Positions 46,607 through 60,333 of a stretch of DNA of 64,000 bases are shown piece by piece. Positions within the stretch are counted from its first letter, which is position 1; each line of letters starts with the position of its first letter. The notes under the pieces were generated by a model, which ran no database searches, was not told the DNA's origin, and saw nothing but the letters and a program-made list of their open reading frames with translations. The stretch covers positions 5,768,501 to 5,832,500 of the forward strand of contig OZ017796.1 of assembly GCA_963969395.1 (NCBI GenBank), written 5' to 3'. A program made the position numbers and the translations under genes. This DNA comes from Pseudoscleropodium purum. Lineage: Eukaryota > Streptophyta > Bryopsida > Hypnales > Brachytheciaceae.

Positions 46607-49600
46607 TAAAGTAGTTATATCCTTCACCGTTTACCATTGTCCTCCCCCCTTCCTCCTTTATGTCAAATATAATAGGTGTCCATTGGAGTGTCACCAATAT
46701 GACTTCAAACCATTCACTTGGAATGATTCCTTGTGTTACTAATGGCTTCCCAAGGTTATAAAGTCACAAGCTTATAGTGAATGTATTGAGGTCTTACCTG
46801 AGGCACTTCAACCTTGCACCTATTGAATACTATAAAGTTCCATTCCGTTTTGATTTTGAAATTTTCACCAAAAATAAAAAAAGCTCTCAAATTTTAATCT
46901 AATTTAATTTTTATGTTATTATTATTTATTTAAAAAATAACAAAAATAACAACTAATTGTGATTTTCACTCTATATATACACACTAAGCTTAAATAAACG
47001 GTAATAGTAGTTTCTACCTTAACCAAAGGACTAAGTGAGTATTCAATGTATACAAGAGATTTGAGTAGTTACACACGAAGTCAATTTTGGTGGGATGCTT
47101 ACAAAATTTTGATACCAAGTGATAACATGTACGACTTTAATAAAAATATAATTTTTTTCCAATCACAACCTCGAATTAAAAGTTATGTTGCCTTGAACTT
47201 TTTGGACAACTTGGATAGTTTTGTGCATCATGTGCAAAACTTCAATCTCCTCTACTTTCAAAATTTGGCAAGTATATAACTCACATGATAAAAGATGCAA
47301 ATGTCAAAAGAAAATAATCACGTATAATTTGAAAATCTCTCTATAGGAGGAGTTAAAGTTTGTTGGCCATGTTGGGCAATGTTAGTAAAAAGATTGTTTT
47401 CATCTAACTTCAAATGCTATAATCTTTCAATCCATGAGGTTAAATTTTCTGAAATTTTTTCCACACATTTCCATAGTAGTCAAGTACAAATTTGTATATA
47501 ATAATTGATCCATTTTCGACCACTTAAGTAATTCCACATATTTGGAGCATAGGTTTATTGAGTGCAGGAATTTTACCATATATAAAAACAGGGTTTAGAA
47601 GGATTCCATATTTTTCAAAATTATATTTCTCAGATTTTTCTTACTATAATTCTTTTAGTTACAAATTCTACTCAACCTATTCTTGTCATGTAAGCCTTCC
47701 TATTTCCAACTATAGGTTGATTTTAAAATAAACAAAAATTGCAACCAATCTTAATGCACCATGACTACGTTGTAAATTGTGCCATAATTAATCTCCTACT
47801 TTTCTCCAGTTGATTGGAAAGATTGTAGCCTATATGACAAGAATGGATCCTTGGTTGGAAATGGGTCAATTACCATAGTTGAAATTTAAAAATAAATAAA
47901 TTTTAATTATAATATATATTTTTCTAACTGCCCTAAAAATGCCTATTTTTCACAATTTCTGCCCAAAATGTGCCACCGTCATTTAGAGGTTTACAAGTAG
48001 CCTACAAATTCACTATTGATCAAGGCTTACAGGCAATGGGTGGATCTCTGTTTTACAAAATTTCCTTCTCAGATCTCTCAATTTGAGTTTTTTTTAATTT
48101 TAAATTTTTTTGACACAAATGAAACGAAATTTCATTGCAGTGGAGTTCCTTTAATTTTCCCTCTCCATCTTAGTGTCTTTGACCCAAGAAATCAGGGAAC
48201 TGCAGTGAAATTGGCTATTTCTAAAGCACCAATCAGTCAATCCATTCAATGCTTCTTCAGGTAACCTCTTAAAGTCTGTGGGTTTAGGACAAAATCTAGA
48301 TTTGTGTGCCCAACAAAAATAAAGAATCTTGATCATTTGTCCTAATAAATGACTCCATTTTATGGAAATTTGTATTAGTAGACCACAAAAGCTTACCTTT
48401 ATCAAAAGGCTTCAGTACCCTTTATTTGTGTCAAAAAAGGAGGTGTGTGTGTGCAAATTTTGGCATCATTTTGCAGTACTATAATGGTATACATATTACA
48501 AGCACATAGTATTACAATACATATTGTACGCACGTATTACCATTGCCTTCTCACAAAATTTGAGCTTATTTTTAACTAGATTTCTCAAATTAGGGAATTA
48601 TTTTGGAGTAGAGGAGTATTGAAACTGACATTTTTCAAGAAGAATTTGTTATCATTCATAATTGAGTGTTTCTTGTCAATTTGTACAATCTTAAATTTAA
48701 AATGGTAATAAATAATAATATTAATCTTTAAATGCCCCAAGCACCATATTTTTGATGTTGCCTAAATATTGAAGTCAAATGAGATCTCACCAAAGTACTA
48801 TTTTTGGTATTATTTTAGTTGAATACCCTTTAAGCATCAAAAATTCAATTTAAAAAAAACATGTATTTATGATTTTTTTCATGAAATTTTATACAAAGGT
48901 GTCCATTGTAAATCTTGACTTTTTAGTATTAAAGTCTCTTAAAAATGTGCTTCAAATATACTACTAGATTTTGAAGAAGAATCACATTATAAATTCATTC
49001 AAAAGAGTTATAGGGTAGCTTTTGAGAAGATGTATTTTGATTATGGTTATGCATGTTAGGTTTTTGAACCTCCTATCTATTTAAGGCCTTAGTTTTAGAG
49101 TTTACATGTAAATAGAGGGTTAAAAGATATCTAATCACTTTTACAATTTTAACATGTTATTGATCAAACATTATAATCTTTCAATTCATTAGTATTATTG
49201 TTGTGATCTCTTTTCCCATGTAATTTACAACATGTCTAATTTGAATTTGTATGGTCACAATTTTAAAAAATTGATAAAATATATTAAAACTTGAGCTTTT
49301 TGTGTAATTTTGAACAAACTCTAAGAAGATAAAAAAGTTCTTGGGCATGTAGGGACTAAGGATGTCGTTAAATTATTATTAAGCACATATTAGTTTATTA
49401 TAAGGTATATTATTAATTTTTATATTCATAAATTATTTTTTATGTATTCACAACATATTTTCTTAAAAAGATATTATTTTCGTTCATATTTTAGGATACA
49501 TACATTTTTTTAATTTGAAAGATGAAACTTCATCTTTTAAGATATATTGAGAAAATCTTATTTTACAAAATGAAAGTGTCAAAATTTTGCAATTGGTGAG

Positions 49601-51649
49601 TTTCTTAGTTAATTTTTTTTTAAATGAATGACATTACACACTTTTCTACCAAAATGTTGAAACATAAGTTTTTATGTGTGCGAAAAACTAGAGAAATGCA
49701 TTTTTGAAGTGCAGGTGTTAATTAAAATAAATGGCATCACTAGGGATTTTTGCTTGTAATTTTGGTTGAACATACTTCAACATACAACTCAACAATTCTA
49801 CAATTGGATTCTTTTAGAAATATTTAAAAATGCAAATTTCAATTTTATTTTGGAAACAAATCTTTTGAGGCAATTTTAAAATCTAAACAAAGGAAAAATT
49901 TATTGATTAAAAATTTGTAGTTATAGAGGATTCTTTTACTCTATGAAGGTAGGTCAAATCATTTAATGCCTTTAATGATAATAAAATTATTTTTGGAAAA
50001 TATTTTCATATCACATACTAATATAAATGAAAATATTATTTCTATTTGTTTTTTATAATCATTACTTACAAATTATCTTATTGGAGCATGCAAGTTTTGA
50101 AGTTCTTATGCCATTGGCAAGGCATGCCATTGGAGCATTTTTATGTGGCTTCTTTACATTCCACATATATAGTTGCATAGAGGTGTATATATGTATACTT
50201 TAAAATATATATAAATTTTTTTCCATGTTGGCAAATTTGGATGTCAAAACCAAACATTCTAATCTTTTCAAAGACACATTGCAATCATGAAGACAATTTA
50301 TTGTTAATTTTTTCAATTTTCAAATATATTAAATAATCCATATATGGTTTAAAGTATAGGCTTATACACACTAATAGTAGACATTTAGAATTACCTCATG
50401 TAATTGTTACAAAATTAAAAGGTCACTCTTAGTAGCTAAATATTGTATTTATGATCTTAAAAAAATAAACTACAAATTACTTTGCATATTTATAAACAAG
50501 TGATAGTATATTGTTGTATGTTAAATAATTTATATGTATTAAAGTTATTAGCTTATTATTAGTATATATTATAATATTTGAAAACCTTCTACTTACAACT
50601 TAGAATGTAGTGGTTCTTTCTGTATTTGATACAATTTAAGATTTTTGACATCCTTCTAGTTTGTATTAATTCTAGATTTAAACTAGTTTTACATTCACCC
50701 CTATAGTTCACGGCTTCATTTCATCAAAAATCATGTCAAATATTGTCATTTATTATGCATTCAAAGACCAAAAATGAAGATGAAAAAATCAATTTGGGAA
50801 TCCAATTGCACAATCACTATTGGAGAAATGTCTAGTAATAATTAATAATATTGTCTTTAAAGATTCCAAGACTATCATCACTTTTGAATTGAAGTCCAAA
50901 AATGCATTTAAGTAAGATCCCAAATAGAGACAAAAAAAACATTGAATTCCTCTTAGTTAAAATTTTTGGCATTGTAGAGGCCTCATATTCTTTTATTACA
51001 TTGAAAAACTGTGCAAAAAATACTTAGAAACCACCAATTAAGCCCAATTCCTCCCCCCAACTCTATTTTCCATTTTTTTTCATTTTTTTAAGTTGCCAAA
51101 AAGACCCCACGTTTTGTGCTTAGAACAACGTAACTTGTTTTCCCACAAGGTTTAGTGGAAAAAAGTTATACCCCTAAAAAGCTAGTACATGAATTCATAT
51201 TCAAACAACTAGCAAAAGATCACCATGAAAATTGACATTATAAAAACCTACCCAAAATCCTTTGAAGATTCTTCAAAATCTCATGCTTGGAAGGGACTAC
51301 ATTTTGAGCTCCTCTAAAATCTTGAGTGTGAAGAAACTACTACGAGTTTTTTATTTTTTTGAACGAATATGAATTCAAGTAAAACATCCCTCCTATCCCA
51401 GGCATTTTTTTTTGCAAATTTTACTACCTTATTGTATGTAAATTAGAAGTTACCAATTTGAATTTCTTCCCTCAATAACTTAACTCAACCCTTCGGAGAT
51501 TATTCAAAAAGTAAATGCTTGGAAGGGACCACTTTTGTTGATCTAAAGTGTTAAGGAATGACTAGGAGTTTTTTCCAACTCATTTTTTCATATTAGTTTT
51601 ATTTTAACAACTACAAATTCAAGTAAAATGTCCCTCCTATCCTAGCCAT
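46607..51649. other. AT-rich mosaic of repeat fragments
   Basis: The segment at 47205-47295 (CATGTGCAAAACTTC..., TTTGGCAAGTATATAAC) is related to 57430-57520. Other parts are unclassified. A 5-kb stretch without a supported gene; ORFs of 70-84 codons are AT-driven. Confidence 0.4.
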
Positions 51650-52213
51650 GGACAATTGACCTCCATATTGTCCTATCAAACGATAAATGTAAAAAAATTG
51701 TGCCCTATTTTGTGCCACTTAAATTTTGCAATTCTCTACACCATCTAAATCGCAACCTCTAATTACAAATATGAATTCAGAATTTGCAAATTTGATCACA
51801 AGGCAGGAAGTTCAAAAGTGCCCAGGCTCTAAAAGCACCCACCTTCACAAATGTACACTTCATGTACATGTTGATTTTTGTAGCCTTCAGCAATGTACAA
51901 ACAATGTACATTTTAGGAGGTGGACGTTTTTAGAGGCCTGTGTCATATCCACTTGAAATTTTCATAACTAATTCTACAAAGCTCCAAAAAATATGAAACA
52001 ACTTGGGTTAGATGCCAATTCCACTTGTCTGTCAGGAAAAAATTTACTGAATTTTTTTTTCAAGAAGTTACACCTCCCCCAAAATCAATTCCAGCCCTTA
52101 AATGGTCGGTTCATGGACCTACTACCTTACATGAAAAAAATAAAAAAATCCCAGTGTTTTCTACGAGGGTAAAACATGTGGCACTAACAGGGGGGTCTGT
52201 CCATCAATCCTCC
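51650..52213. mobile_element. Diverged TIR MITE split by a 328-bp MITE
   Basis: The left part GACAATTGACCTCCATATTG and the right part GGTCTGTCCATCAATCCTCC are eroded ends of the family at 40176-40401. The interior TGTGCCCTATTTTGTGCCAC-TTAA-ATTTTGC is the second empty TTAA site. A different MITE (51801-52128) interrupts the sequence GATCACA/TG. Confidence 0.7.
51801..52128. mobile_element. 330-bp MITE family, copy 1 (328 bp)
   Basis: The ends AGGCAGGAAGTTCA and the inverted AAGGTAGTAGGTCCA bound a unit collinear with 60004-60333. Flanking ACA repeats (51798-51800 and 52129-52131) interrupt a host MITE whose unbroken form reads ATCACATGTGG, supporting a 2-3 bp target duplication. The superfamily is undecided. 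No coding capacity. Confidence 0.72.
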
Positions 52214-52379
52214 GTCCCTGCCTGGCCTCCTACATCCTGGGCAGTTAGTTTGTTTTGTTTTGTTTTTCCCTTTTCTTTTTTTCCCCCCCTTCCAATTTGT
52301 ACCATAGTGGGTGAACTAGAAGTTAGCAATTTTCACGTGTGTGTGTTTTTTTTTTGCCCCCAAACCGAACCATAAACTC

Positions 52380-53095
52380 TTCATTCAAGAAGCTTCTGGG
52401 GTCTGCAAGAGGCAGTTTTGGCCGGTGAATTGCCAGGCTCCATTTTTTTTTTGTTGTGTTGCACTTGGCAGTTGCTCAATGGAGGCGACGAGATGGGGAC
52501 GGAACCAGACGAGACGAGAGAGATGAGAGCGTTTTCAGTTGCTCCGTTTCAGTGCGTTTTCAGTTGTTGTGGTTGATGATAACTTCACTCGAACTTAGAA
52601 GTACTTATTACTTCCGCCTGCCCTCTCCTGCTGCTGCTGCTGCTGCGGCATCTTTACCTGCATCTGGAAAACACACAATTGATCAGCAGCAGGGCAGCCA
52701 GGCAGCCCTCAGAGCATGTGCAAGTGGTTGTCGGGGAAAGCCGGAGCCAGTTTTCACTTCAGTGACAGGGGCTGGAGGCTGGAGCAAAGCAAAGCAAAGC
52801 AAAGGGAATGAGTGTCGAATGGGGTAGTGTATACAGCTCTTTTGTCGGGACGCGGGTGTCGCTGGGCCCGTGGAGGTTCTAAGCCGGAAAAAGATTCACC
52901 GGTTATTAGCTTATTACAAGGTGCACCAGGTCCATTCTGTTGTCAGCTTTACCCGTCTGGCATGGGTAAATGATGGGGACAAAAATCATTTGCAACACAC
53001 ACTCAAGGCGTGGGCTTCACTTAACTTACTTGGGATCGAGTTACTTGGGACTAATAAATCAATGGCAGAAAAAGTACCCTCTCTACAGTGATCAA
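52380..53095. other. GC-balanced unique island
   Basis: Unique-looking sequence with a (CTG)n run (52629-52647) and (GCAAA)n at 52786-52804. Frames of 123 codons (52456-52827) and 73 codons (52870-53091) are open, but the second begins at GTG rather than ATG and neither shows a known domain. It may hold the promoter or an exon of a gene I cannot define. Confidence 0.3.
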
Positions 53096-54992
53096 AGCTT
53101 GCTTATGGAGATATGAGATGGTGGTGGGCTTTTTAGGCCTGGTTCAGACGAGCAAGAACTTGGGCAGAATTATTTGCAAAAGAAGGAGGCTCATACACCA
53201 CTCATCTATGACGGGAAAATGAAGCTATGCAGGAAAATCAAGCAAGCATAACATTTTTCACACATTTTTGGTAGAAAGAGAAAAGAAAAAAAATAGTTTG
53301 TTGGAAATTTATATCATAATTTTTTTGACTTAAAATGAATTAACTAAAAAATTTCAAAATGAAAGGTATATAGATAACTATTGATGCTCACAGACTAAAC
53401 CAATCTTCAATCAAAATCAGCCTTTGAATAGAGCACTTCAAACTTATGATGTTTATGTAATTTTGGCTCTCACAAAATGATCCACTTCATGTTTTTATTT
53501 GTTTTAGCCTTGCATGAACATATGTTTTATTCACAAGGAATTAAAGAACATATTTACAAAGAAAATGCACATTGAATTGACAATGATCCATTTTTGAAAC
53601 TCTCTATACTATTTTCTATAGTTCTATAGTTTTATAGGGTGATTGTAATTGCCCTACCAAAATTCAAGCTTCCCACTTTAAATAAATAGCCGCATCCTTG
53701 TCTAGTGGAATGTTTAATTCAGACCAAGAGTTTGTTTACTCTTTCAACTTGCCATGTCATTAATGGATTGGTAGCCAACTGAGTGGATAAGACAAAGAGA
53801 AGTTTGGAGGCTTGTTTGGGGGTGGTTCCAAACTTCTCTAATGGAGGAACACTTCTACTATGCAACAACATTAGGATTAGGGTTGCTAATAGGTTTGAAA
53901 CCAAGTCTAATGAGATGAACTAGATGGCACACATAATGTCATGATGATGTGGAAGTAGTTTGGGAGGATGAAAGACTGGCTAGGGTATTACTATTCATTC
54001 TTTTCTTACTAATCGCTTGTGTAAACCATGCTTTAACCTTCTTGTGCCTAGGTGATGTCTAAATCACTAGGTGGTTGGAAATGACAATAGTAGTATATTT
54101 GTTTGGAAATGGTTTGTGAAGTACAAAGTTTTTGTGTGGCCAAGGTTTGGTTGTACATTTTGCACTAATGAGGTTGTGATTTACAAAGGCAAATGCCTTT
54201 TAAATGTACGTTTTCATGAAAAAGAAATTGACAAACAACATTTTAAGAAACATAGTATTGTAAATAAAACTTGTTATGGTAGACTTGCAATGGATAGATA
54301 TGATATAGGGAAGATTTATGATTGAGTTTAGTCACAAAAGATGATTAAGGAAGGAAGTTACATCATAAACAACTATAATTATGCAATTTCTACTATAATT
54401 TAAAAACAAATAATGTTTTTCTCAACAAATACGTCTAGAATGTTATTTCAAATCTCTATGTCTCTGGCTCATCATACCCCAATTTTGTCCCTCACTTTCT
54501 TGTAATTAGATGCTTGTTGTATAATTAATAATTCATTGTATAATGCAAGAGGTTCAAATTGGTCATGAACTTTGAAAATAGACAAAAATATGTAGGAAAA
54601 TATAATGTGTCATTTTATAGTAGTTGAATGCAAGTCCCAATGGACATGTTCACCTTCACTTCATAATTTTTTCAAAATACCTATTGCTCACTAAATCAAA
54701 GCACTTCTAAAAATTTCCATGTTTGAAAAATGTTTTGTACAAACATTATATTCTTTAAGATGCATTGTTTGATAATCACAATTTTATTTGTAGTAAATAC
54801 ATCTCAAAAATATATATAAAGTTATATATGGTTATATATTTATTAAAATATTCCATGTTTGAACAAAAATACACACCAAGTCAAGAATGTAGTCATGGCA
54901 TGCTATATTGCTATTGTATCCAAAGTGCTAAACAATTAATCCCAGAGTACTTCTTCTATTGCGAGTTCTATTGCCATATGATGCAACACTAT
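53096..54992. other. AT-rich intergenic DNA
   Basis: No gene, RNA or bounded repeat is recognised. The 84-codon frame 54071-54325 does not begin with ATG and has no motif. Confidence 0.35.
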
Positions 54993-55943
54993 TTAACCCC
55001 TAAACGATTTTGACTATGTTTTCACCAAAACCACTTCCATATTGCCATTTCTAGTATATTTATCAAATTTTAGAAAAAACAAATCTGGACACAATAACCA
55101 TGAGATCTTGTGTTAAGCTTGTTTGAGAATATGGAGAAAAAATTTCAGAAATTAACACCATGTAGATTACAAGATATTAGCATTTGAAGTGACAAATTTC
55201 CTTATTCTGGCCCTGCAAAAATCTGGGCAGCTGCACTTTAGAAGGTTACATTCGTATGAAATAATGTTCAAAATTGTGGGTTTTCTTTGAATTCATTTTT
55301 CAAGTCAAGTTGGCTACATGCTTGAAAAATTTCAAATCATTTGGAATCATACAACATATAGGAAAAAAATAATAAGTAGAAAGAAGTAGAGAATGATTTA
55401 AAATATTAAATTGTTAACAATTTATTTATGGAATTGGAAAATGCCAATCCCAATGGTTGTAATGTTTTAATAAACAATTTACATCCAATATTTTTATTTT
55501 TTTCCAAAAATATTGAAAATTGAGTTGAATAAAGGACTTCAAAGTTTGTTTTAATTTAAAGATTCAATAATGACCCACAAACTCCCACAAACTAAAACTC
55601 TTCAAAACTTTTGACTCATTGATTAAAATGTAATGATTCAAAGCTTTCCAAGTATATATAAATCTAGTGGATCAAGTTTTAATTTAAATTTTTTTAAAAG
55701 AATGAATTTTAAAGAATTTCTTTTGCTGCTCCGGCTACTCGTTGAGCAATGAAAAGTACATATCATACAATAACTTTTTAACCATGTAGTCTAAAGTTAT
55801 GAAAATTGTTGGGCCTTGAAGCTACTCCTTGAACCCATGTTGTGTAAAAAGTTTAAAAGAAAATAAATAAAAACTCTAATTGTAGTGAGTTGCCCAAAAT
55901 TTCTATGTTGCCAAAAAATGCAATTTGAACATTTATGGGTTAA
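54993..55943 (+). mobile_element. TTAA-flanked TIR element, copy D (0.95 kb)
   Basis: Starts TTAACCCCTAAACGATTTTG and ends ACATTTATGGGTTAA. The internal segments GAAGTAGAGAATGA, TTGTTAACAATTTATTTATG and CCAATCCCAATGGTTGTAATG correspond to the family core. It is more diverged than copies B and C. Confidence 0.7.
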
Positions 55944-57628
55944 ACATCAATTTTGCCTTGTATATTATATTCAAGTTTCAATCTTATATTTCTAGTACAA
56001 AAGACTATTTATAATTTATCAATTTCACAATCTCCATCATAGCAATAAATTATAGTTTTTATATTCTTGATAGTAATAAATTGAACAAAATTAGAAAATA
56101 TAACAAAAATAATACAATGAATTTTGAATTTTTTAAGGAGGACTAAGTAGATAAGGATCACATATACATATTAATTTCCTTCCAAAAGGTAGAGTTTTCA
56201 ATTAATTTAAGTTTTATTTTTTTTAATTAATTTAAATTTAACAAAAATTCAATCGTAATGACCAAATTGAGCACATAAATGCAAAATTAGTTTTTTCTCT
56301 AGGCTTAACTTCCTAATTACAATACTTACATTTGAGGGTTAAATAACTACATTACAAGATTGTTTAGGGCTCTAAGAGCCCTGGAGTTATCAAGCTTTAG
56401 GATTTGTGGGAATTGTATTTCTGTAGTGATTGCGCAATAGTTTGACGTGCCGAGACTCTTCCACGTCATTTTCCAATTTTTTTCAACTTGGTTATGCAAT
56501 TCAAGAATTTTATTTTTAATTTTTGAAAAAAATATTTTCTAATAGCCAACCATTCCCTTCACTACAGGAAACAACTGTGGAGGAATTGGCCCAAAATGGG
56601 CTCTCATAGTCTTTCTAATGAAGTATATTTGACAACCTAACTAATTGCTCATGCTCATTATTTGTAAAACTAAAGATTTGAAGACCTTATTTCACATTTT
56701 TCTTATCCTTTTTCTAAAATAAATTTTCATTTTTATAAGCACATTTAAATAAAAATTCATTCTATTTTTTAAATTTATTTTTAAATTTTTAACAAAGATT
56801 TAAGGAAGTTTCATTATGTATTTTACTTAAAAGAAGATAAAGTAATTATTTAATTCCACTCTTTTATCCCCTAAAAGACTAAGTAGTTTTTTAAAAGACT
56901 AATTGAGAATTTGAATATACGAACCAACCCATTCCTAATTACAGCCATCCACATCCAATATATAGATTGCTCTCTTTATGTAAAGTTGTAGAGCAATATT
57001 TGGAGAAGTTGTGGTACATTATGATTGGTTGCAAGGCTCTCAATATTGCAACCAGCCTTTGTCAATTTTGCAACCAAACCATGGTTGGAAATACAATGGT
57101 CTATATGACTAAAATAGATCGTATAGTATAGTTCATCTAAAAAATTCATAATAATTATATTTTGAGTTAAATTTTTTGGGAAATTCTACAATCCTTCTAA
57201 ACTCTATTTCTACATATGAAAAAAATTTCATTGTCCGAATATATGTACTCCACATACCTGTAATTGCTTAAACTGATAGAAATGGATTGGTTGGCTTAGG
57301 TTCCCTTTGGTATTAATTTTGGATGGATGTTTTTGGAATTTTGACAAAAAGTGTGGACATGTATTCCCTCATTGAGATATTTTTCTGATTGGGATTCCAA
57401 ATGCTAGCCAAAGTTTTGAAAACAAGGTAGACAACTTTAGGCAGTATGTGCAAAATTCTTCTTCTACCTCTCAGATTTGGCAAGTATGTAACTAATGTGA
57501 TAGAGGATACAAATGTAAAAAAACAAACCATTTGTAGTACATTATTGGAGATACATCATTTAAAATTGATAATTATGTGAAAACTCAAGTTTTGGCTTTT
57601 GAAATGCATGTGGGGCTTGCAATGTCCT
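55944..57628. other. AT-rich intergenic DNA with a CACTA-like end
   Basis: CACTACAGGAAACAACTG near 56569 and TTTCTGTAGTG near 56422 look like CACTA termini but face away from each other, so no element can be delimited. The part at 57400-57530 is shared with 47205-47295. Confidence 0.35.
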
Positions 57629-59249
57629 TTAATCCCTAGAGACTGGCTTGTGTTTTTTGGTTGTATAGAAATTTTGGGCATGTAGTTGTAGCTATAAATT
57701 TTCATATTTTAGGCTGGAATTTTAGTAGAAGGTGTGGACAAGGAACATCTTTCATATGCAACAAATTTCATTACATTTGGAAATAGGAATCAAAAGTTAT
57801 AGCCTAATATGTTATTTTATTTTTTAATTGGGCAGTTTGAGCAGATTACAAAAAATCACTTTTCTCAGAAACCAAAATTTGAAATTGGTTTTATAGACTT
57901 ATATGTATAAGAAAAACTTTGAATCATTCCATTTTGATCAACGAGTTAAAAGTTATGAGTTTTTTTTGCTTGCAAGCAATTATGGATTCCCTACTCTAAT
58001 ATATACATTGAAATCCTTTATCTTATCCAATTTTCAATACACCCTACACTTGGGTTAGATTGGTTAAAAATTAATTCAAAAATAAAATAAATACAACATG
58101 TAGTGAAATTTTCAGAAATTATAATGGGACATAAATTGAAATCTCAAAAAAGATTGATGAAAACAAATTGAAATCTCAAAAAGATCTTGATAAATGATGA
58201 AAAATGAAAAATAATAATATCCATGTGTTTCAAAAATGAAAAATAATAATATCCATGTGTTTCAAAAAATAAAAATAATAATATAAAATAATTTTCCATA
58301 TACAAAGTATTATGTTGTAAAGCCTTGCTTGTGAAGCCTGATTACCTAATTGTAAACCTAATTGTCAAGCCTTAATTTTGGCTTCAGAACTCATGGTAAC
58401 TTAGATTGGATTCTAAAATAGATTACTAGCCTTCATTGCAGTAAGGCCTTCATTGCAATAAGGCTTGATTTAGCTTAAACTGAACAATGTTTTGAAAAGT
58501 ATGCCTTGAATTTAACCTCCTAAAGCAAGATTCTATGAAGTCTTGTGTCATGTTGAGCTTGCAATTCCATATTAAAGGAGGACCATAGCTACAGTTAATT
58601 AAATATTCCCAATCACAATACACTAAATCCTGAGAATTCAGAATTCAATTAACAAAAGGTAATTCAATTTTTTTTTTTAAATGATTTCGTTTGGGCTCTA
58701 TTAAACATGACCTCAACATACAGTATTTGAAAAAAGATGAAATCCTAGGATGTAAATTGTTAATTACAACAATTCAACCATTGGAATTGTCACTTTTTAA
58801 TTCCATATTTTAATTCTTAATAATTTAGTATTTTGAATCATTGTTTACTATTACCTACTTACTATTTTTTTCCTATATGTTATACAATTCCAAATGATCT
58901 TGAAAATTTTCAAGCATGTGGAAAACTTGTCTAGGAAAAAGAATCCAAAGAATCACCATCATTTTTGTCATTTTTTCACAGAAAAGGGAGCTTGTGAAGT
59001 GCAATTGCCCGACTTTTCGCAGGGGAAAAAAGTTGATTTTAGTGAATTTGAATGCTTATATCTTGTAATCCATGTGGTGGAAATGTCTGAAATTTTTACC
59101 ACATGTTTTTTTTGTACTACATAGTACAAGATCCTATGGTTATATATATGTCAAAAATAGTTTATTTTCAGAAAAATTCTACTTGTACTAAAGCTGGCAA
59201 TTTTTGAGCTTTTTGGTGACAACATAGTCATGGAACTTTAGGGGGTTAA
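57629..59249 (-). mobile_element. TTAA-flanked TIR element, copy E, enlarged (1.6 kb)
   Basis: Left end TTAATCCCTAGAGACTGGC and right end AACTTTAGGGGGTTAA. The core segments occur in inverse orientation relative to copies A-D (AACAATTCAACCATTGGAAT near 58770; TATGTTATACAATTCCAAAT near 58878). It aligns with 62412-63322 at both ends but carries about 0.7 kb extra in the middle, so it probably contains a further insertion. Confidence 0.65.
58200..58290. repeat. 32-bp tandem repeat
   Basis: AAAAATGAAAAATAATAATA plus TCCATGTGTTTC is present twice exactly (about 58200-58231 and 58232-58263), with a partial third unit. Confidence 0.85.
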
Positions 59250-59392
59250 GGATCAAGTGTTAAAAGTTTCAATGTCTAATCAAAGAAGAAAGCATTTTCT
59301 CCTTCTTTCAGTAATCATTCAATTTTAAAAATAAGTTTTAAAAATAAAATAAAATAAATAATTGTGACTTGCAGTAACTGAAATTAATAGTG

Positions 59393-60003
59393 TAGTGAGC
59401 TGATTTCATATGAGCCTGTGTATGCACGTTCTTGTCCAGTTCACGAGTGGCTCGATAAGTTGTAGTTGGTGTACCAATCTACAAAACCCGGCCCTTGTTA
59501 AAGTTGGTCCGTGGTCCGTCGGTCCAAGTGCTTGACCTGCCCGGGATCCATTGCACCCCGGCCAATATAAACGTTTGCTTGGAGTAATTAAGTTCCACGT
59601 ATTGATACCTTCTGGGGGTAGTCAGTACAATCACGGTTCCTCTATGACAGGCAATGAACCATTTTTTTACCAAATTCATTGGTACTTATTTCGGCCTTTT
59701 TCTCACCTTCATTTCATGGCCTGTCCCACATGTTGCAGATATCCATAATTCATCATGTGATGGCCTTCAGTTCAACTTTAGTTACTAGTTCACTTTTTAG
59801 ATAATAATTTTGACACCTCTCCACTCCAAGTAATAATAGTGAACTACTCCATAGGCTACAAGCAATATTACTTACCAGAAATGTAATTGCATTGGTCCAA
59901 AACTTTAAATGAAACTGAAGGAAATCATCTCCAAAGTGAGCTTTACACCGGTCATAGCAATCTTAGTATACAAGGTAATGAAGTTAACCCTTAAAAGGAC
60001 ACT
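59393..60003. other. Unique GC-balanced spacer
   Basis: It includes a GTCCG-rich stretch (59503-59526) and CCCGGGATCC. Two short frames (65-66 codons) on opposite strands lack motifs. No gene is assigned. Confidence 0.3.
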
Positions 60004-60333
60004 AAGGTAACAAGCTCAGGAATTGCACAAGCTCTAAAATTGCCCACCCTATTCAAATGTACACACATTTTACATGTAACTATTTCATAGCCTTCAGGAA
60101 TGTACAAACAGTGTACATTTTAAGGGGTGGGCGATTTTAGAGCCCTATGCCACTTCAACTTCAAAATTCCATAACTAATTTCAGAAAGCTCCAAAAAATA
60201 TGAAACAACTTGGGTTAAATGCCAATTCCTTTTATCTTTCAAGGAAAATTTGCTGAAAAATATTTCAAGACGTTTCACCTCTCTAAAATTTAGTTTCAGC
60301 TCTTAGGTGGGCAATTTCTGAACCTGTTATCTT
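60004..60333. mobile_element. 330-bp MITE family, copy 2 (330 bp)
   Basis: The ends AAGGTAACAAGCTCAGGAAT and the inverted AAGATAACAGGTTCAGAAAT are matched, each followed by TGC-containing sequence. It is collinear with 51801-52128 throughout (AATGTACAAAC.GTGTACATTTTA; CCAAAAAATATGAAACAACT). The flanks ACT and AGT do not form a direct repeat. Confidence 0.78.

Noticed and set aside
56420..56580. CACTA-like termini TTTCTGTAGTG and CACTACAGGAAA
   Set aside because: They point away from each other and no partner ends with matching 3-bp duplications were found, so an element cannot be delimited.
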